Positions 53,230 through 62,783 of a stretch of 64,000 bases of DNA are shown here, piece by piece. A model generated the notes under the pieces. The model ran no database searches and was not told the DNA's origin. It worked only from the letters and a program-made list of their open reading frames with translations. The position numbers and the translations under genes were made by a program. The stretch's first letter is position 1. Every line of letters starts with the position of its first letter. The stretch spans positions 11,839,229-11,903,228 of the forward strand of contig CM044961.1 of NCBI GenBank assembly GCA_024516035.1. The letters are read 5' to 3'. This stretch comes from Bactericera cockerelli (lineage: Eukaryota > Arthropoda > Insecta > Hemiptera > Triozidae).

Positions 53230-54235
53230 AGCAACTGTCTACACTTCCAACAGAAAAAGGTTTTCTGAAGAAAGCAATACTTGACAGGATATTTGCGTTA
53301 TTCTTGAATGAGACTAAGAGAGATCAGGTTTCTCATTCATATTGTTGTATGTGTACATGGCATTAATTAATGGGGACTTTAATAAGAGGTTGAAAGTTGG
53401 TGTGTTGGGGATGTAGAACAAGGGCTTATCAGAAGATCTAAGCCTGTGGTTAGGTACTCTGATTTCTGTTTTTTCTATAAGGTACGAGCTACTTGAAGAT
53501 CCACTGTAGACTTTTTTAAGTAGTTTTATTTGTTCAGAGTGTCTTCTCTGTGTTAACGTTTGTATCGGCAGATTATCAACAAGCAGCTCGTATTCTATGT
53601 AGTGGGGGTATAATGGATAGAAACCATTTTCCCTCTTAAATAAGTGCCTTAAGAAGCATGCCTGAATCCGCTCGATGGACTTTTTACCGCATTGTGTAAG
53701 GAGGAGCCAGATAAGGGATCCGTATTCAAGGATAGGGCGAACGAGTGAAAGATATAGTATTTCTATTATTTTAGGATCTTGGATGGGTTTAGAGTGCCTG
53801 ATTACCATTCCCAGTCTTCTATAAGCTTTTTGTCTAATTTCTTCGCGGTGTTTGTCAAATGAAAGGTCGTTTTGGAATGTTATACCCAGGTCTTTATATT
53901 GGGAGACATATTTTAATGTGGTACCATTAATTGAGTACGTAAATTGGGTATTCGGAGTTCTGCAGGTAGTATATGACATAATGTTACATTTATTAGGATG
54001 GAAATTGAGACCTACCGAATTTAGCCACTGAGAGACAGAATTTAGATCATATTGAAGGAGTTGGCAGTCATGATCATTTTTGACAACTTAGAAGTTTTTT
54101 AGGTCGTCGGCGTATAATAGTGTTTTTGAATATTTCACATGTCTATGTATGTCGTTGTAAGTCAGGATAAACAGAAGACTACTTAACTTTGACCCTTGTA
54201 TAACACCCGAGGGCGGACTTAAAAAATCTTAAAAA
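53230..54235 (-). pseudogene. 5'-truncated LINE fragment (end of reverse transcriptase and downstream region)
   Basis: Minus strand from 54235: PPSGVIQGSKLSSLLFIL, then the RT catalytic motif LLYADD followed by an in-frame stop, then an open stretch 53979-53314 (YVSQYKDLGITFQNDLSFDK, FLRHLFKRENGFYPLYPHYI). Inactive. Confidence 0.8.
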
Positions 54236-54334
54236 ATAAATAAAAAAATCTCAAATTCACTAAAAAATTATAATGAAGACTCAGGTATTTTCTGTTTTTT
54301 TTTTTTTTTAACTATTTCCCGTTTTTCTCCTCAG

Positions 54335-54463
54335 GATGCTATGGAGTGCAGGACACTGCCAGTATTTCCTCTACGGTGTCCTCCTGTTCAACAGAGCCCT
54401 GGTTCTGTGAGTCATGTCGTGCAGGCATTGCCGAGCCCTCGTGTGAACTGTGTCCCAACTTTG
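54335..54463 (+). CDS. PHF14: PHF14 exon a (end of PHD1, zinc knuckle)
   Basis: CYGVQDTASISSTVSSCSTE then PWFCESCRAGIAEPSCELCP: the last zinc ligands of PHD1 (CxxC) and the knuckle cysteines. Acceptor ctcctcag, donor GTGAGC. Enters in phase 1, so an upstream exon must exist. Confidence 0.92.
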
Positions 54464-57400
54464 GTGAGCTTTTCTTTCTTCATTTATCTTTAAATCAAAA
54501 GATGTTGGTAAAATATACCCTCACTGATAAAATAATTTTTTTTTAGAAATTAAACAATCTGAAACCAAAAGTGTGTTGCAATACATCATAGTTAAAGGTT
54601 ATACAAAAAAACTTCTATATCAGATATAGCTACCTATGATCAACAGATACCACAAAATTATGATATTAAAAACACTATTGAGCATATTGTGTTATCATCA
54701 CATTGTTTACCCAAGTTGGAATTTTGCCTATTTGTGCCTAATTGACTGAAAACAGAGAGATCTAAGTTTTAACTAAATTATTGAAATATATTAATGTGGG
54801 CACTTTCCTTTTTATACAGTAAAATACTATGTTTATCCTGCAAGAATGAGACTAAAGAGTTCCTTTACTCTCACAGTCTGAATCTAAATTTTATATAGAG
54901 ATTTCATATTTGGAATTACATACATTACATACAATGTAAATTTTAAGACTGCACAAACTTATGCCCTTTTGAAAACTATTCATGTCCCTTGTTATCATTT
55001 ATTACAAATGTAAATAATGAAAAATTTATTACAAATACTTGTACAGTCTTAGTATTAATAAATTGTACACTTGGGGCATTGTCCCGTTAACTTTTAAAAA
55101 TAAAAATAAATAAAATAAAATTACATTACTTAGAAGCCCACATTTTTTGTATTAGCTTAGGGAAAGTGTTTGCTTTGTAAACTATATGTATATTGATTCT
55201 AAATAAAACAATTTATCTTATCTATCTTATCTTACTGAACATCCAGGAGGCATCTTCAAGGAGACTGACGTGGGCAAGTGGGTGCACCTGGTGTGCGCCC
55301 TCTACATCCCGGGGGTGGCCTTCGGAGAGGTGGACCGGCTGAGCAATGTGACCCTGTTTGAGATGCCCTACGCCCGGTGGGGGGCCAAGTGCTGCGCCCT
55401 CTGCCAAGATGAGAGTTTTGCCCGCACGGGTGAGTTGCACTTATTCCTAACTTCTTTAAAAAATATAGATGATTTTTTTTTATCATTCAGAACTTATAAG
55501 TGATATTCATTAAGAAGTTAGCAATATGATATGATATTAAAAACACTATTGAGCATATTGTGTTATCATCACATTGTTTACCCAAGTTGGAAATTAGCCT
55601 ATTTGTGCCTAATTGACTGAAAACCGTGAGATCTAAGTTTTAATTAGAATATTGAAATATATTTCAAGTTAGCAATATTTCATAAATTCTGTTCACGTTA
55701 TACTTGTTCTCTACACTATTTTATTATATAATATTATACAGTAGAACCTGGATTTAACCCATTGCGTACCGTGCCTTTTTAACCTGATAACCCCAGGAGA
55801 CCGGGCTCAATTCAATCTATTTCAGCTGTCTATCACAAATGATACACAGGTTTCCTGTGATATTTAATAAGTTATATATACGTAGGAGTCCATGTCTATC
55901 ACATGTGATACCCAAATAATGAGTCCGCTTAGCATGCAAATTTTGTTATACTGTCTATCACATTTGATAACCAGCCTCTAAGATAAGGATAACCCCGTCT
56001 ATCTTATCTGATAACCAGGTATCCAGAAGACATACAATGTCTATCATATATGATACCCATGGTACGAAATGGGTTAAGAGAATTTTCAAGTAATGGGTTA
56101 AGAGAATATTCTTTTTCATTTTTATTTTATATATTGTTTTTTTTTTCTTCATTTTTTCACTGTTAATATTATTATTTATATGTACATAATGTCCTTTTGT
56201 ATCTAATAAAGAATTATATAATAATAATAATAATAATAAGTAATTAGATTTTTTTTGTATATCCAGGTTTCTGTTCTAATGAGGTTATTTTCCCTTATAC
56301 AGAGGTCGACTTGAATTTTTTTCTCTTACATTCAGGTTTCTCTTATATCCAATTCTACATTGTAACCTAGTCTATTCTTCCTCAGGTGTTTGCATCCAGT
56401 GTGACGCGGGAATGTGCCGCACCTACTTCCACGTAACTTGTGCTCAGAGGGAAGGACTGCTCAGTGAAGCAACATCCGAGGAAGTGGACCAGGCTGATCC
56501 TTTCTATGCTCACTGCAAGCTTCATGCAGACAAGGTAACACCATACAACTATCTTCTAGCATGGATAAGAACCCAAATTATTGATCATTCGGGCTGTCTC
56601 TCTTAGACTCAGAGGTACTAGAAAAACTGTAAAGAGTCTACCTTATGAAGATGGAGCTGGATTACCAGTGATCTACTGGTAATATGTAAACCATTATTTC
56701 TTCTTCATAGTGATGTCAGTCTGTTGATTAAATATAAATTATATATTTCTTATTAAAAAATATCAAATTTTCTTCGTTTCATCATTATTAAAATTGTAAG
56801 GAATAGTTATTCCATGACTATAAAGGAATATTATGTGACCACATAATAATAATAATAATAATAATACTCTGAGGGTTAGCTGGAATAATTTGACCATTAA
56901 CCTTGCCTGTTCACTATTCACTAAAGAGTATTATAGCCAGCTTTGATGGCACCTTGAATGCAGTTGTCACTGAAGTTATACAACGTTCAACAAAGTTAGG
57001 TGACCATTCAAATTCGAACCTCCCGAGGTGCTGGATTTTCCCGGTTTTACTCAGACTGGGTGAGTTTATTTTTGAGTAGCTGGTTTGTGAATTTTTTTTA
57101 AATTCAAATACCTACACTTGAAGTTATAGATTATAACAATCAAGCAATAACTGGTATGATCATTCATTCACTCATTCACACATGTATTCATTTAAATAAA
57201 TCCCCCGTCGTGATATGACCATGCAGTTGAAAGCAAGGTTAAACCCAAATTAAAAATAGTATTATTATTATTACTGGACTGTCCACAATTTGGGTGGAAG
57301 AGATTGCCACAGGCAATAAACCCGCCCTTTAGGTAGGACATTATTGTTATTTTCTTTTTTACTTATTTATTTTGTCATTTGTTTGTTGTTTTTTTTTTTT

Positions 57401-59023
57401 CTTAATTTTATACTGTTACCATTGTACTTTGTCCTCCTAATAAAGCTTAAAAAAAATCGCCTCCCAGGTCCTGATCAAGAAGCGCAAGCGCAACTTCCTC
57501 TCGATGGTGACGCGCAGTGCGCTAATGCGTCGACAGCGCAGCCTAGAGGCGCAGGACAGAGACAAGACGTACGTGCGCATCCAGAGGAAGCTAGCCAAGT
57601 ACAAGCTCAAGTATGTGGATATGAAGACTCTGCGGAACCCTCCCTGGGGTGAGTACAAGCTCAAGTATGTGGACATGAAGACTCTGCGGAACCCTCCCTG
57701 GGGTGAGTACAAGCTCAAGTATGTGGACATGAAGAGTCTGCGGAACCCTCCCTGGGGTGAGTACAAGCTCAAGTATGTGGACATGAAGACTCTGCGGAAC
57801 CCTCCCTGGGGTGAGTACAAGCTCAAGTATGTGGATATGAAGACTCTGCGGAACCCGCCCTGGGGTGAGTACAAGCTCAAGTATGTGGATATGAAGACTC
57901 TGCGGAACCCTCCCTGGGGTGAGTACAAGCTCAAGTATGTGGATATGAAGACTCTGCGGAACCCGCCCTGGGGTGAGTACAAGCTCAAGTATGTGGATAT
58001 GAAGAGCCTGCGGAACCCGCCCTGGGGTGAGTACAAGCTCAAGTATGTGGATATGAAGAGCCTGCGGAACCCGCCCTGGGGTGAGTACAAGCTCAAGTAT
58101 GTGGACATGAAGAGTCTGCGGAACCCTCCCTGGGGTAAGTACAAGCTCAAGTATGTGGATATGAAGAGCCTGAGGAACCCGCCCTGGGGTAAGTACAAGC
58201 TCAAGTATGTGGATATGAAGACTGCGGAACCCACCCTGGGGTGAGTACAAGCTCAAGTATGTGGATATGAAGACTCTGAGGAACCCTCCCTGGGGTGAGT
58301 ACAAGCTCAAGTATGTGGATATGAAGAGCCTGAGGAACCCGCCCTGGGGTGAGTACAAGCTCAAGTATGTGGATATGAAGAGCCTGAGGAACCCGCCCTG
58401 GGGTGAGTACAAGCTCAAGTATGTGGATATGAAGAGCCTGAGGAACCCGCCCTGGGGTAAGTACAAGCTCAAGTATGTGGATATGAAGACTCTGCGGAAC
58501 CCGCCCTGGGGTGAGTACAAGCTCAAGTATGTGGATATGAAGAGCCTGCGGAACCCGCCCTGGGGTGAGTATTACTTCCGAGAAATTTCTAATATTAGAA
58601 ATCGGAAGTATTGTGTTCGTTTTTGTAAAAAAAAAAAAAATATTTTTGCTCGGATTTCAATTTTTTTCATAATTATTTCTGGACGTTTCATAACCTCCTG
58701 AGCAAATTTAGTTTTGTGTCGGTCCGTCGGTCTGTTAAAAGTATTCCTTGTAACGCGCAAATCTCAAAAGTCAAAAAAAAACATGTATCTCCTTGTATCT
58801 CCAAAACGACTGAACCGATTTTCTTCAAATTTGTTTTATATGGTAGAATGTCGTTTTTCTTACATTCTAGATTCTACAAAAAATTCTGTACCGGCAAGTC
58901 GTGGTCCTTATTTTTAAACCCCTCCCTCTCTCCTCAACAGTTCCCACTCAGAAGCTGGCGCGGCCACTCACCTCCTCAGCCTCGCTCTGCCGCGCCCTCC
59001 TCCACAAGACAAAGCTTATGGAG
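54335..59023 (+). CDS. PHF14: PHF14 homologue (PHD-finger chromatin reader), partial: 5' exons not seen, 3' end beyond window
   Basis: PHF14 is a nuclear multi-PHD protein that binds histone H3 tails through a PHD–knuckle–extended-PHD module. Five exons are visible: 54335-54463 (end of PHD1 and start of knuckle), 55247-55429 and 56386-56534 (extended PHD), 57468-57648 (basic helical linker) and 58941-59023 (VPTQKLARPLTSSAS, collinear with VPREKLPRPLTSSAS of vertebrates). All phases agree using the first donor at 57649. The N-terminal acidic region and the first half of PHD1 should precede 54335 but are absent, and the later PHD fingers must lie beyond 64000. The 57468 exon is followed by a 54-bp tandem array that repeats its donor 18 times. 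Confidence 0.92.
54685..55670. repeat. about 125-bp direct duplication in two PHF14 introns
   Basis: gatattaaaaacactattga … gttatcatcacattgtttac … gcctaattgactgaaaac occurs at about 54660-54785 and 55532-55660, on either side of exon b. Confidence 0.75.
55247..55429 (+). CDS. PHF14: PHF14 exon b (extended PHD first part)
   Basis: GGIFKETDVGKWVHLVCALY then IPGVAFGEVDRLSNVTLFEM and KCCALCQDESFARTG. WVHLVCALY is the diagnostic extended-PHD segment. Donor GTGAGT, phase 1. Confidence 0.95.
55754..56077. mobile_element. TTAA-flanked MITE (piggyBac-type), copy 3
   Basis: TTAACCCATTGCGTACC and its near complement GGTACGAAATGGGTTAA, TTAA at both ends. Inside are five copies of a short palindromic motif of the type gtctatcacatgtgatacc. 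It lies in PHF14 intron b. Confidence 0.85.
56386..56534 (+). CDS. PHF14: PHF14 exon c (extended PHD second part)
   Basis: VCIQCDAGMCRTYFHVTCAQ then REGLLSEATSEEVDQADPFY and AHCKLHADK: the final ligands CxxC…HxxC…CxxxH. Acceptor cctcag, donor GTAACA, phase 0. Confidence 0.95.
56820..56945 (+). repeat. SINE family B, partial copy 4
   Basis: tgaccacataataataataa, ctctgagggttagctgg and attaaccttgcctg … ctaaagagtatta; head missing. Confidence 0.6.
56943..57265 (+). repeat. 5S-rRNA-derived SINE with full body
   Basis: agctttgatggcaccttgaa, ttgtcactgaagttatacaa (5S-like), then actcagactgggtgagttta, cccccgtcgtgatatgacca and gttgaaagcaaggttaaacc. The last parts match the 62930 copy. Confidence 0.78.
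57288..57455 (+). repeat. SINE/LINE-tail family D, copy 4
   Basis: ttgggtggaagagattgcca, caggcaataaacccgccctt and tactttgtcctcctaataaa with A tail; nearly the same as the 34500 copy. Confidence 0.7.
57468..57648 (+). CDS. PHF14: PHF14 exon d (basic helical linker), first unit of the tandem array at its end
   Basis: VLIKKRKRNFLSMVTRSALM then RRQRSLEAQDRDKTYVRIQR and KLAKYKLKYVDMKTLRNPPW. Phase 1 at donor GTGAGT (57649) joins exon e to read W-VPTQKL. A family D repeat ends about 15 bases before its acceptor (ctcccag). Confidence 0.9.
57600..58570 (+). repeat. 54-bp tandem array of the PHF14 exon d 5' splice site, 18 units
   Basis: Unit = 18 codons, YKLKYVDMK(T/S)LRNPPWG(E/K), each ending TGGG|GT(G/A)AGT. 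Donor positions: 57649, 57703, 57757, 57811, 57865, 57919, 57973, 58027, 58081, 58135, 58189, 58241, 58295, 58349, 58403, 58457, 58511, 58565. Fifteen are GTGAGT and three GTAAGT. Unit 12 is 52 bp and shifts the frame, so read-through stops at 58242-58244. Mutations are mostly shared silent changes, which suggests recent or homogenised expansion. Confidence 0.95.
58941..59023 (+). CDS. PHF14: PHF14 exon e
   Basis: After cctcaacag: PTQKLARPLTSSASLCRALL then HKTKLME, donor GTAAGA, phase 0. Strong collinearity with the family right after the helical linker confirms the exon d splice. Confidence 0.92.
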
Positions 59024-59074
59024 GTAAGACCTATGTTCTGTAATTCCGGTTTTGTCCAATCTATTCCACCCAAT

Positions 59075-59268
59075 CCAAGGGTTGGGTGGAAGAGATTGCC
59101 AAAGGCAATAACCCCGCCCTTTAGTGAGGACATAATTATATTATGTATATATTTATATTATTTTTTCTTTATTTTTTTTCTTCTATTATATTGTATTTTA
59201 ATTTGTAATTATTTGTGTTGTATATAATATGTCCTATTAATAAAGTGTAAATAAATAAATAAATATTT
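59075..59268 (+). repeat. SINE/LINE-tail family D, copy 5
   Basis: gggttgggtggaagagattg, ccaaaggcaataaccccgcc, tatgtcctattaataaagtg and (AAAT)n tail. Confidence 0.72.
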
Positions 59269-59309
59269 ATTGAGGTATTTTATTTTGTACAAAAAGTTGT
59301 TGATATTGT

Positions 59310-59575
59310 ATTCAGCTTGGCTACAGCTAGGGGAGTGATGGTCTCTATCCAAATTTACTATAAAAGTTGGCTCGTTCTGAAGCACATATTTCTATATGCG
59401 GTCAACCATCGCTATCGTGAGAACGTAGGCTTTTTATTTTTAATCCAGTAAACCCTTTAGGGAACTCTGTATGATAGCCTTGCTTGTCAGGGTTGGATAG
59501 TCTGTTCTCTGTTTATAGTTCTCTAGCGAGACACTGGTCTTCTTTCTGTTTCACATCCCCCAGCCAGACAACAAA
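59310..59575 (-). repeat. retroposon X, copy 5
   Basis: attcagcttggctacagcta … gttggctcgttctgaagcac … ctctagcgagacactggtct. Confidence 0.68.
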
Positions 59576-59931
59576 ACTTTTGTAGTTGTTTATTTTGTGT
59601 TTTTTTTTGTTTTTGAATTGAATTGAATATGATAACTTTATTGAACAATAATTATTTACAATGTATAATATCTCCTAAGATAAGTCTACCTTTTTCGGAG
59701 ATGATCTCTTTCCGAAAGGTTCATTAATTTCATATTTTTTTAATTCTTAAAGTTCTCTAGATATTAGCTACATAATATTAGGTTGTAAGCACAGAAAATA
59801 AATAAAATTTTATTTTTACAATCTAGTGACACTTGAAAAGGCAATTGTCTGCTATGATTTTTCTCTCAACTATTTATGTAAAATAATACTTTTTTTAATC
59901 TTCTTCTTCAGTGTTTGTCTATTTTCTTCAT

Positions 59932-61581
59932 CTAAAAATCTTCACAGAACTTATTCAGTAAAGTAGGTATGATGTACCCTAGCCTTCTTTGACCGTACTG
60001 GATGGTATATACATGTGGCCTATTGAATTTTTGTTGCCTGAGTCCATATTGATGTTCTGTGAGCTGCCTAAAGTTTTTATTAAAAAAATTACTGTATAAA
60101 TTTACAAATATTGAAAGTTCTTCTGGTGTAAAACATCGAATATTATTATTTTGAAACAGAAGTTTTTTAATTTTGGTTTGTTGACTATCTAGAGGTTTCA
60201 AAACATACTGAGGTGCATATGTGTATAATGTGACACCATACCTCAGAAGTGAGTCAACCAAAGAAAAATATATTGACACTTTAGTACTCATTGGTAAGTT
60301 GCCTGCATTTATTACAGTTAGTTGGTATTTTAGAATTCTAAGTTTAGAGCACAAATTGTAAACATGTCTTTTCATTTTGAATTCGCTGTCTATAATTACC
60401 CCTAAATATTTTGCCTCGTTTGTATATTCTATTTGGTGACAGGAACAGATGGTTGTGTAGGATTTCGTCTCCAGGCATTTGCGGCTGTGACATAAGATTT
60501 TAAAATTATTCATGTTGGTTTTTTTACTCTTATAGCCCATCACTAATGCTTCGGTTTTCTTTTCATTCAGGTATATGTTATTATTATAAAGGTATTTCTG
60601 TAAATTAATGAAATCTACCTGAGCATTAGCGACGGCATTTTCTACTTCTTTGTGAATTGACACGATACAGCTGTCGTCGGCAAACATTTTGAGGTTTGTC
60701 TTCCTGTGTATGTATTTAACGTCGTAGGTGTATAAATTGTACCACGTAGGGGAATTTACCCCCCCCTGACAAAGGCCTTGATTCACTGGCAGCTCGTCGC
60801 TTACTATTTTTCCAATTCTGGTCACTTGCTTTCTATTCTTAAAGTACTCCGCAAATATCGGGTGCCATATTCCCACTTGTTTGAGTTTCCTGAGGAAGGC
60901 TGCGTGATCTATTGTGTCGAAAGCGAGGCTCAGGTCCAGCAGTATGACCACCACACACTTCCTTTGATCAAGGGCGGTATTAACCTCTTCTGAAAACTCT
61001 TGAAGTAATGATATTGTACTTTTTTCACTCTGAAAACCATGTTGAAATTCCGGAATTATATGATTGGTGTCTAGGTATTTTTTTGTTTGTATGTTAATGA
61101 ATTTTTCTAATACTTTCTCTATAATTGGTAATGAACCTACCGGTCTGTAGTTTCCTAAATCATCGGACTTTCCTTTTTTATGCAGCGGTGTTATACATGA
61201 AATTTTAAGTTCTTGTGGCATTACAGAGTGTTTAAGCATCAAATTTATCATCTTTGTTATTAAGGGAGTAAATAATATCGAGTTATCAATAATATTTTCA
61301 CTCTTAATTCCATCGAACCCTTGACCCCTTTTCTTCATATTTTTTAGAATTTTTTTAACGTCTGTCTCTGTTGCGTTCCTTAGGTACATACTTGTAGTAG
61401 TATTATGGTACTCGTGTTCGATCATTTGGACATCTAGGATAGGGCCATTATTTTTAGTTTTAAGTTTTGTTATTTGATCGATAAAATTTGTATTAAACCT
61501 GTTTGCCAATTCTTTTAAGTTTTGAGTTTGAAATTGCCGTTTCAATTTTATTTCATTCTTTATTAATTTATTAATTTCCAT
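59932..61581 (-). pseudogene. LINE ORF2, reverse transcriptase part
   Basis: 549 codons. RT motifs in order: CITPLHKKGKSDDLGNYRPV, LLDLSLAFDTIDHAAF (first catalytic Asp), NQGLCQGGVNSPTWYNLY and the catalytic box MFADDS, then the thumb and a C-terminal region. The endonuclease frame ends 19 bases inside its start, so the two halves of ORF2 are separated by a frameshift. Confidence 0.9.
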
Positions 61582-62783
61582 GTTTTCAACATGTCCCCTT
61601 TAGCTCCTTCAAATAGCTTGTATAGATAGATTCTTTTTTCTTTTTTTATTATATTGTTGGTAACATTTCTTTGTTTTTTATATTCCTCGTGTAGACTCCA
61701 ATTATTTTTATTGTTCCGCCATTTTTTTAATAACATGTTTTTCTTTTTTATTTCGTTTTTTACCCTGTTAGTAAGCCAGGGAATCTCGTATAGACATTGT
61801 TTTTTATTAATTTTTTTCATGGATGTATCGTAAATGTTGGTAAAAAAATTGAGAATTTTCTTATATAATTCTACAGGATCTTCTATCTTTTGGAGCTCAG
61901 TCCAGTCAACTTCCTGAATTTTTTTCATGACCGTCTTATTATCAATAATATCTATTGTATTTTCTCTGTCTATTAGTACTGTTTCCCGGATCTTTTTACC
62001 TATTCTGATAGCTGTAAAATAGTGATCGGCTAATTTATCGAGAATCACTGATGATTTTGTAGAAAAATGCCTGGGGTTTAATCTGACGTTAATGTGATCG
62101 ATACATGTACTTGTTATTTTACCATCCAAAATTTCTTCTCTTGTAGGTTTCGAGATTGATGTTGTTATGGCATTGTTATAAAGTATGTTGAGGTATGTGG
62201 AATTTTTATTTGTTTTTTTCAGCGTACAGATATTCAAGTCCCCGATCATAATAATGTTTTCATCTTTTTTGATAGCATTTTGTAGCCAGAAATTTAGATC
62301 CGTAAGAAAAGTCTCTAATTTTTTTTTGGGTGATCTATAAATTGCTATGAAAACAAATTTAAGTTTTGATATTAGGTGAGTTACCCTGATGTTCAAGTTT
62401 TCTGCCTCATCGAAGTTGTAATCCAAATTTTCGATAGTTAAATGATTTCTAAAGAATATTATCAAGCCACCTCCTCTTTGCATCATTCTACATTTACATA
62501 TTTGGGTAAAATTCCTCAACTTATACGATAACGCTTCCTCATCATTTACGTTAACTTCCGTTAGAATCAACATGTCTAGTATAGGGAGAAGATCTTTTAT
62601 CTTAATGCAGAGTAGTTCCCAATTTAGTTTAAGACTTCTTATGTTAATATGAAGCACAGATAATAATTCTTGGTTTAAATTATTTTGCCATTCTACCAAA
62701 TTTTGTGATAATTCGCATTCTGATTGGATATTCCTAATTTGGTTCATTAATAATATATTATGATTTCTATGCATTTTAAACAT
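61563..62783 (-). pseudogene. LINE ORF2, AP-endonuclease part
   Basis: 406 codons. Endonuclease landmarks: LSVLHINIRSLKLNWELL, LTEVNVNDEE, RGGGLIIFFRNHL, IYRSPKK, MIGDLNI (catalytic Asp/Asn) and IDHINV (Asp-His). It stops at 61563-61565 right after KTWKLIN, where the RT frame should continue. Confidence 0.88.

Larger units (their letters stand above)
49006..54334. other. region between last visible RBBP6 exon and first visible PHF14 exon
   Basis: Holds a multiplied MITE (49310), pyrimidine-rich sequence (50430-50870), the 100-N gap, the 22-bp minisatellite, a possible exon at 52262 and a LINE fragment (53230). I find neither further RBBP6 exons nor the 5' exons of PHF14. Confidence 0.6.

Noticed and set aside
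57437..58526. Minus-strand ORFs of 265 and 311 codons
   Set aside because: Shadows of the 54-bp PHF14 array; the plus strand has the splice-consistent coding frame.
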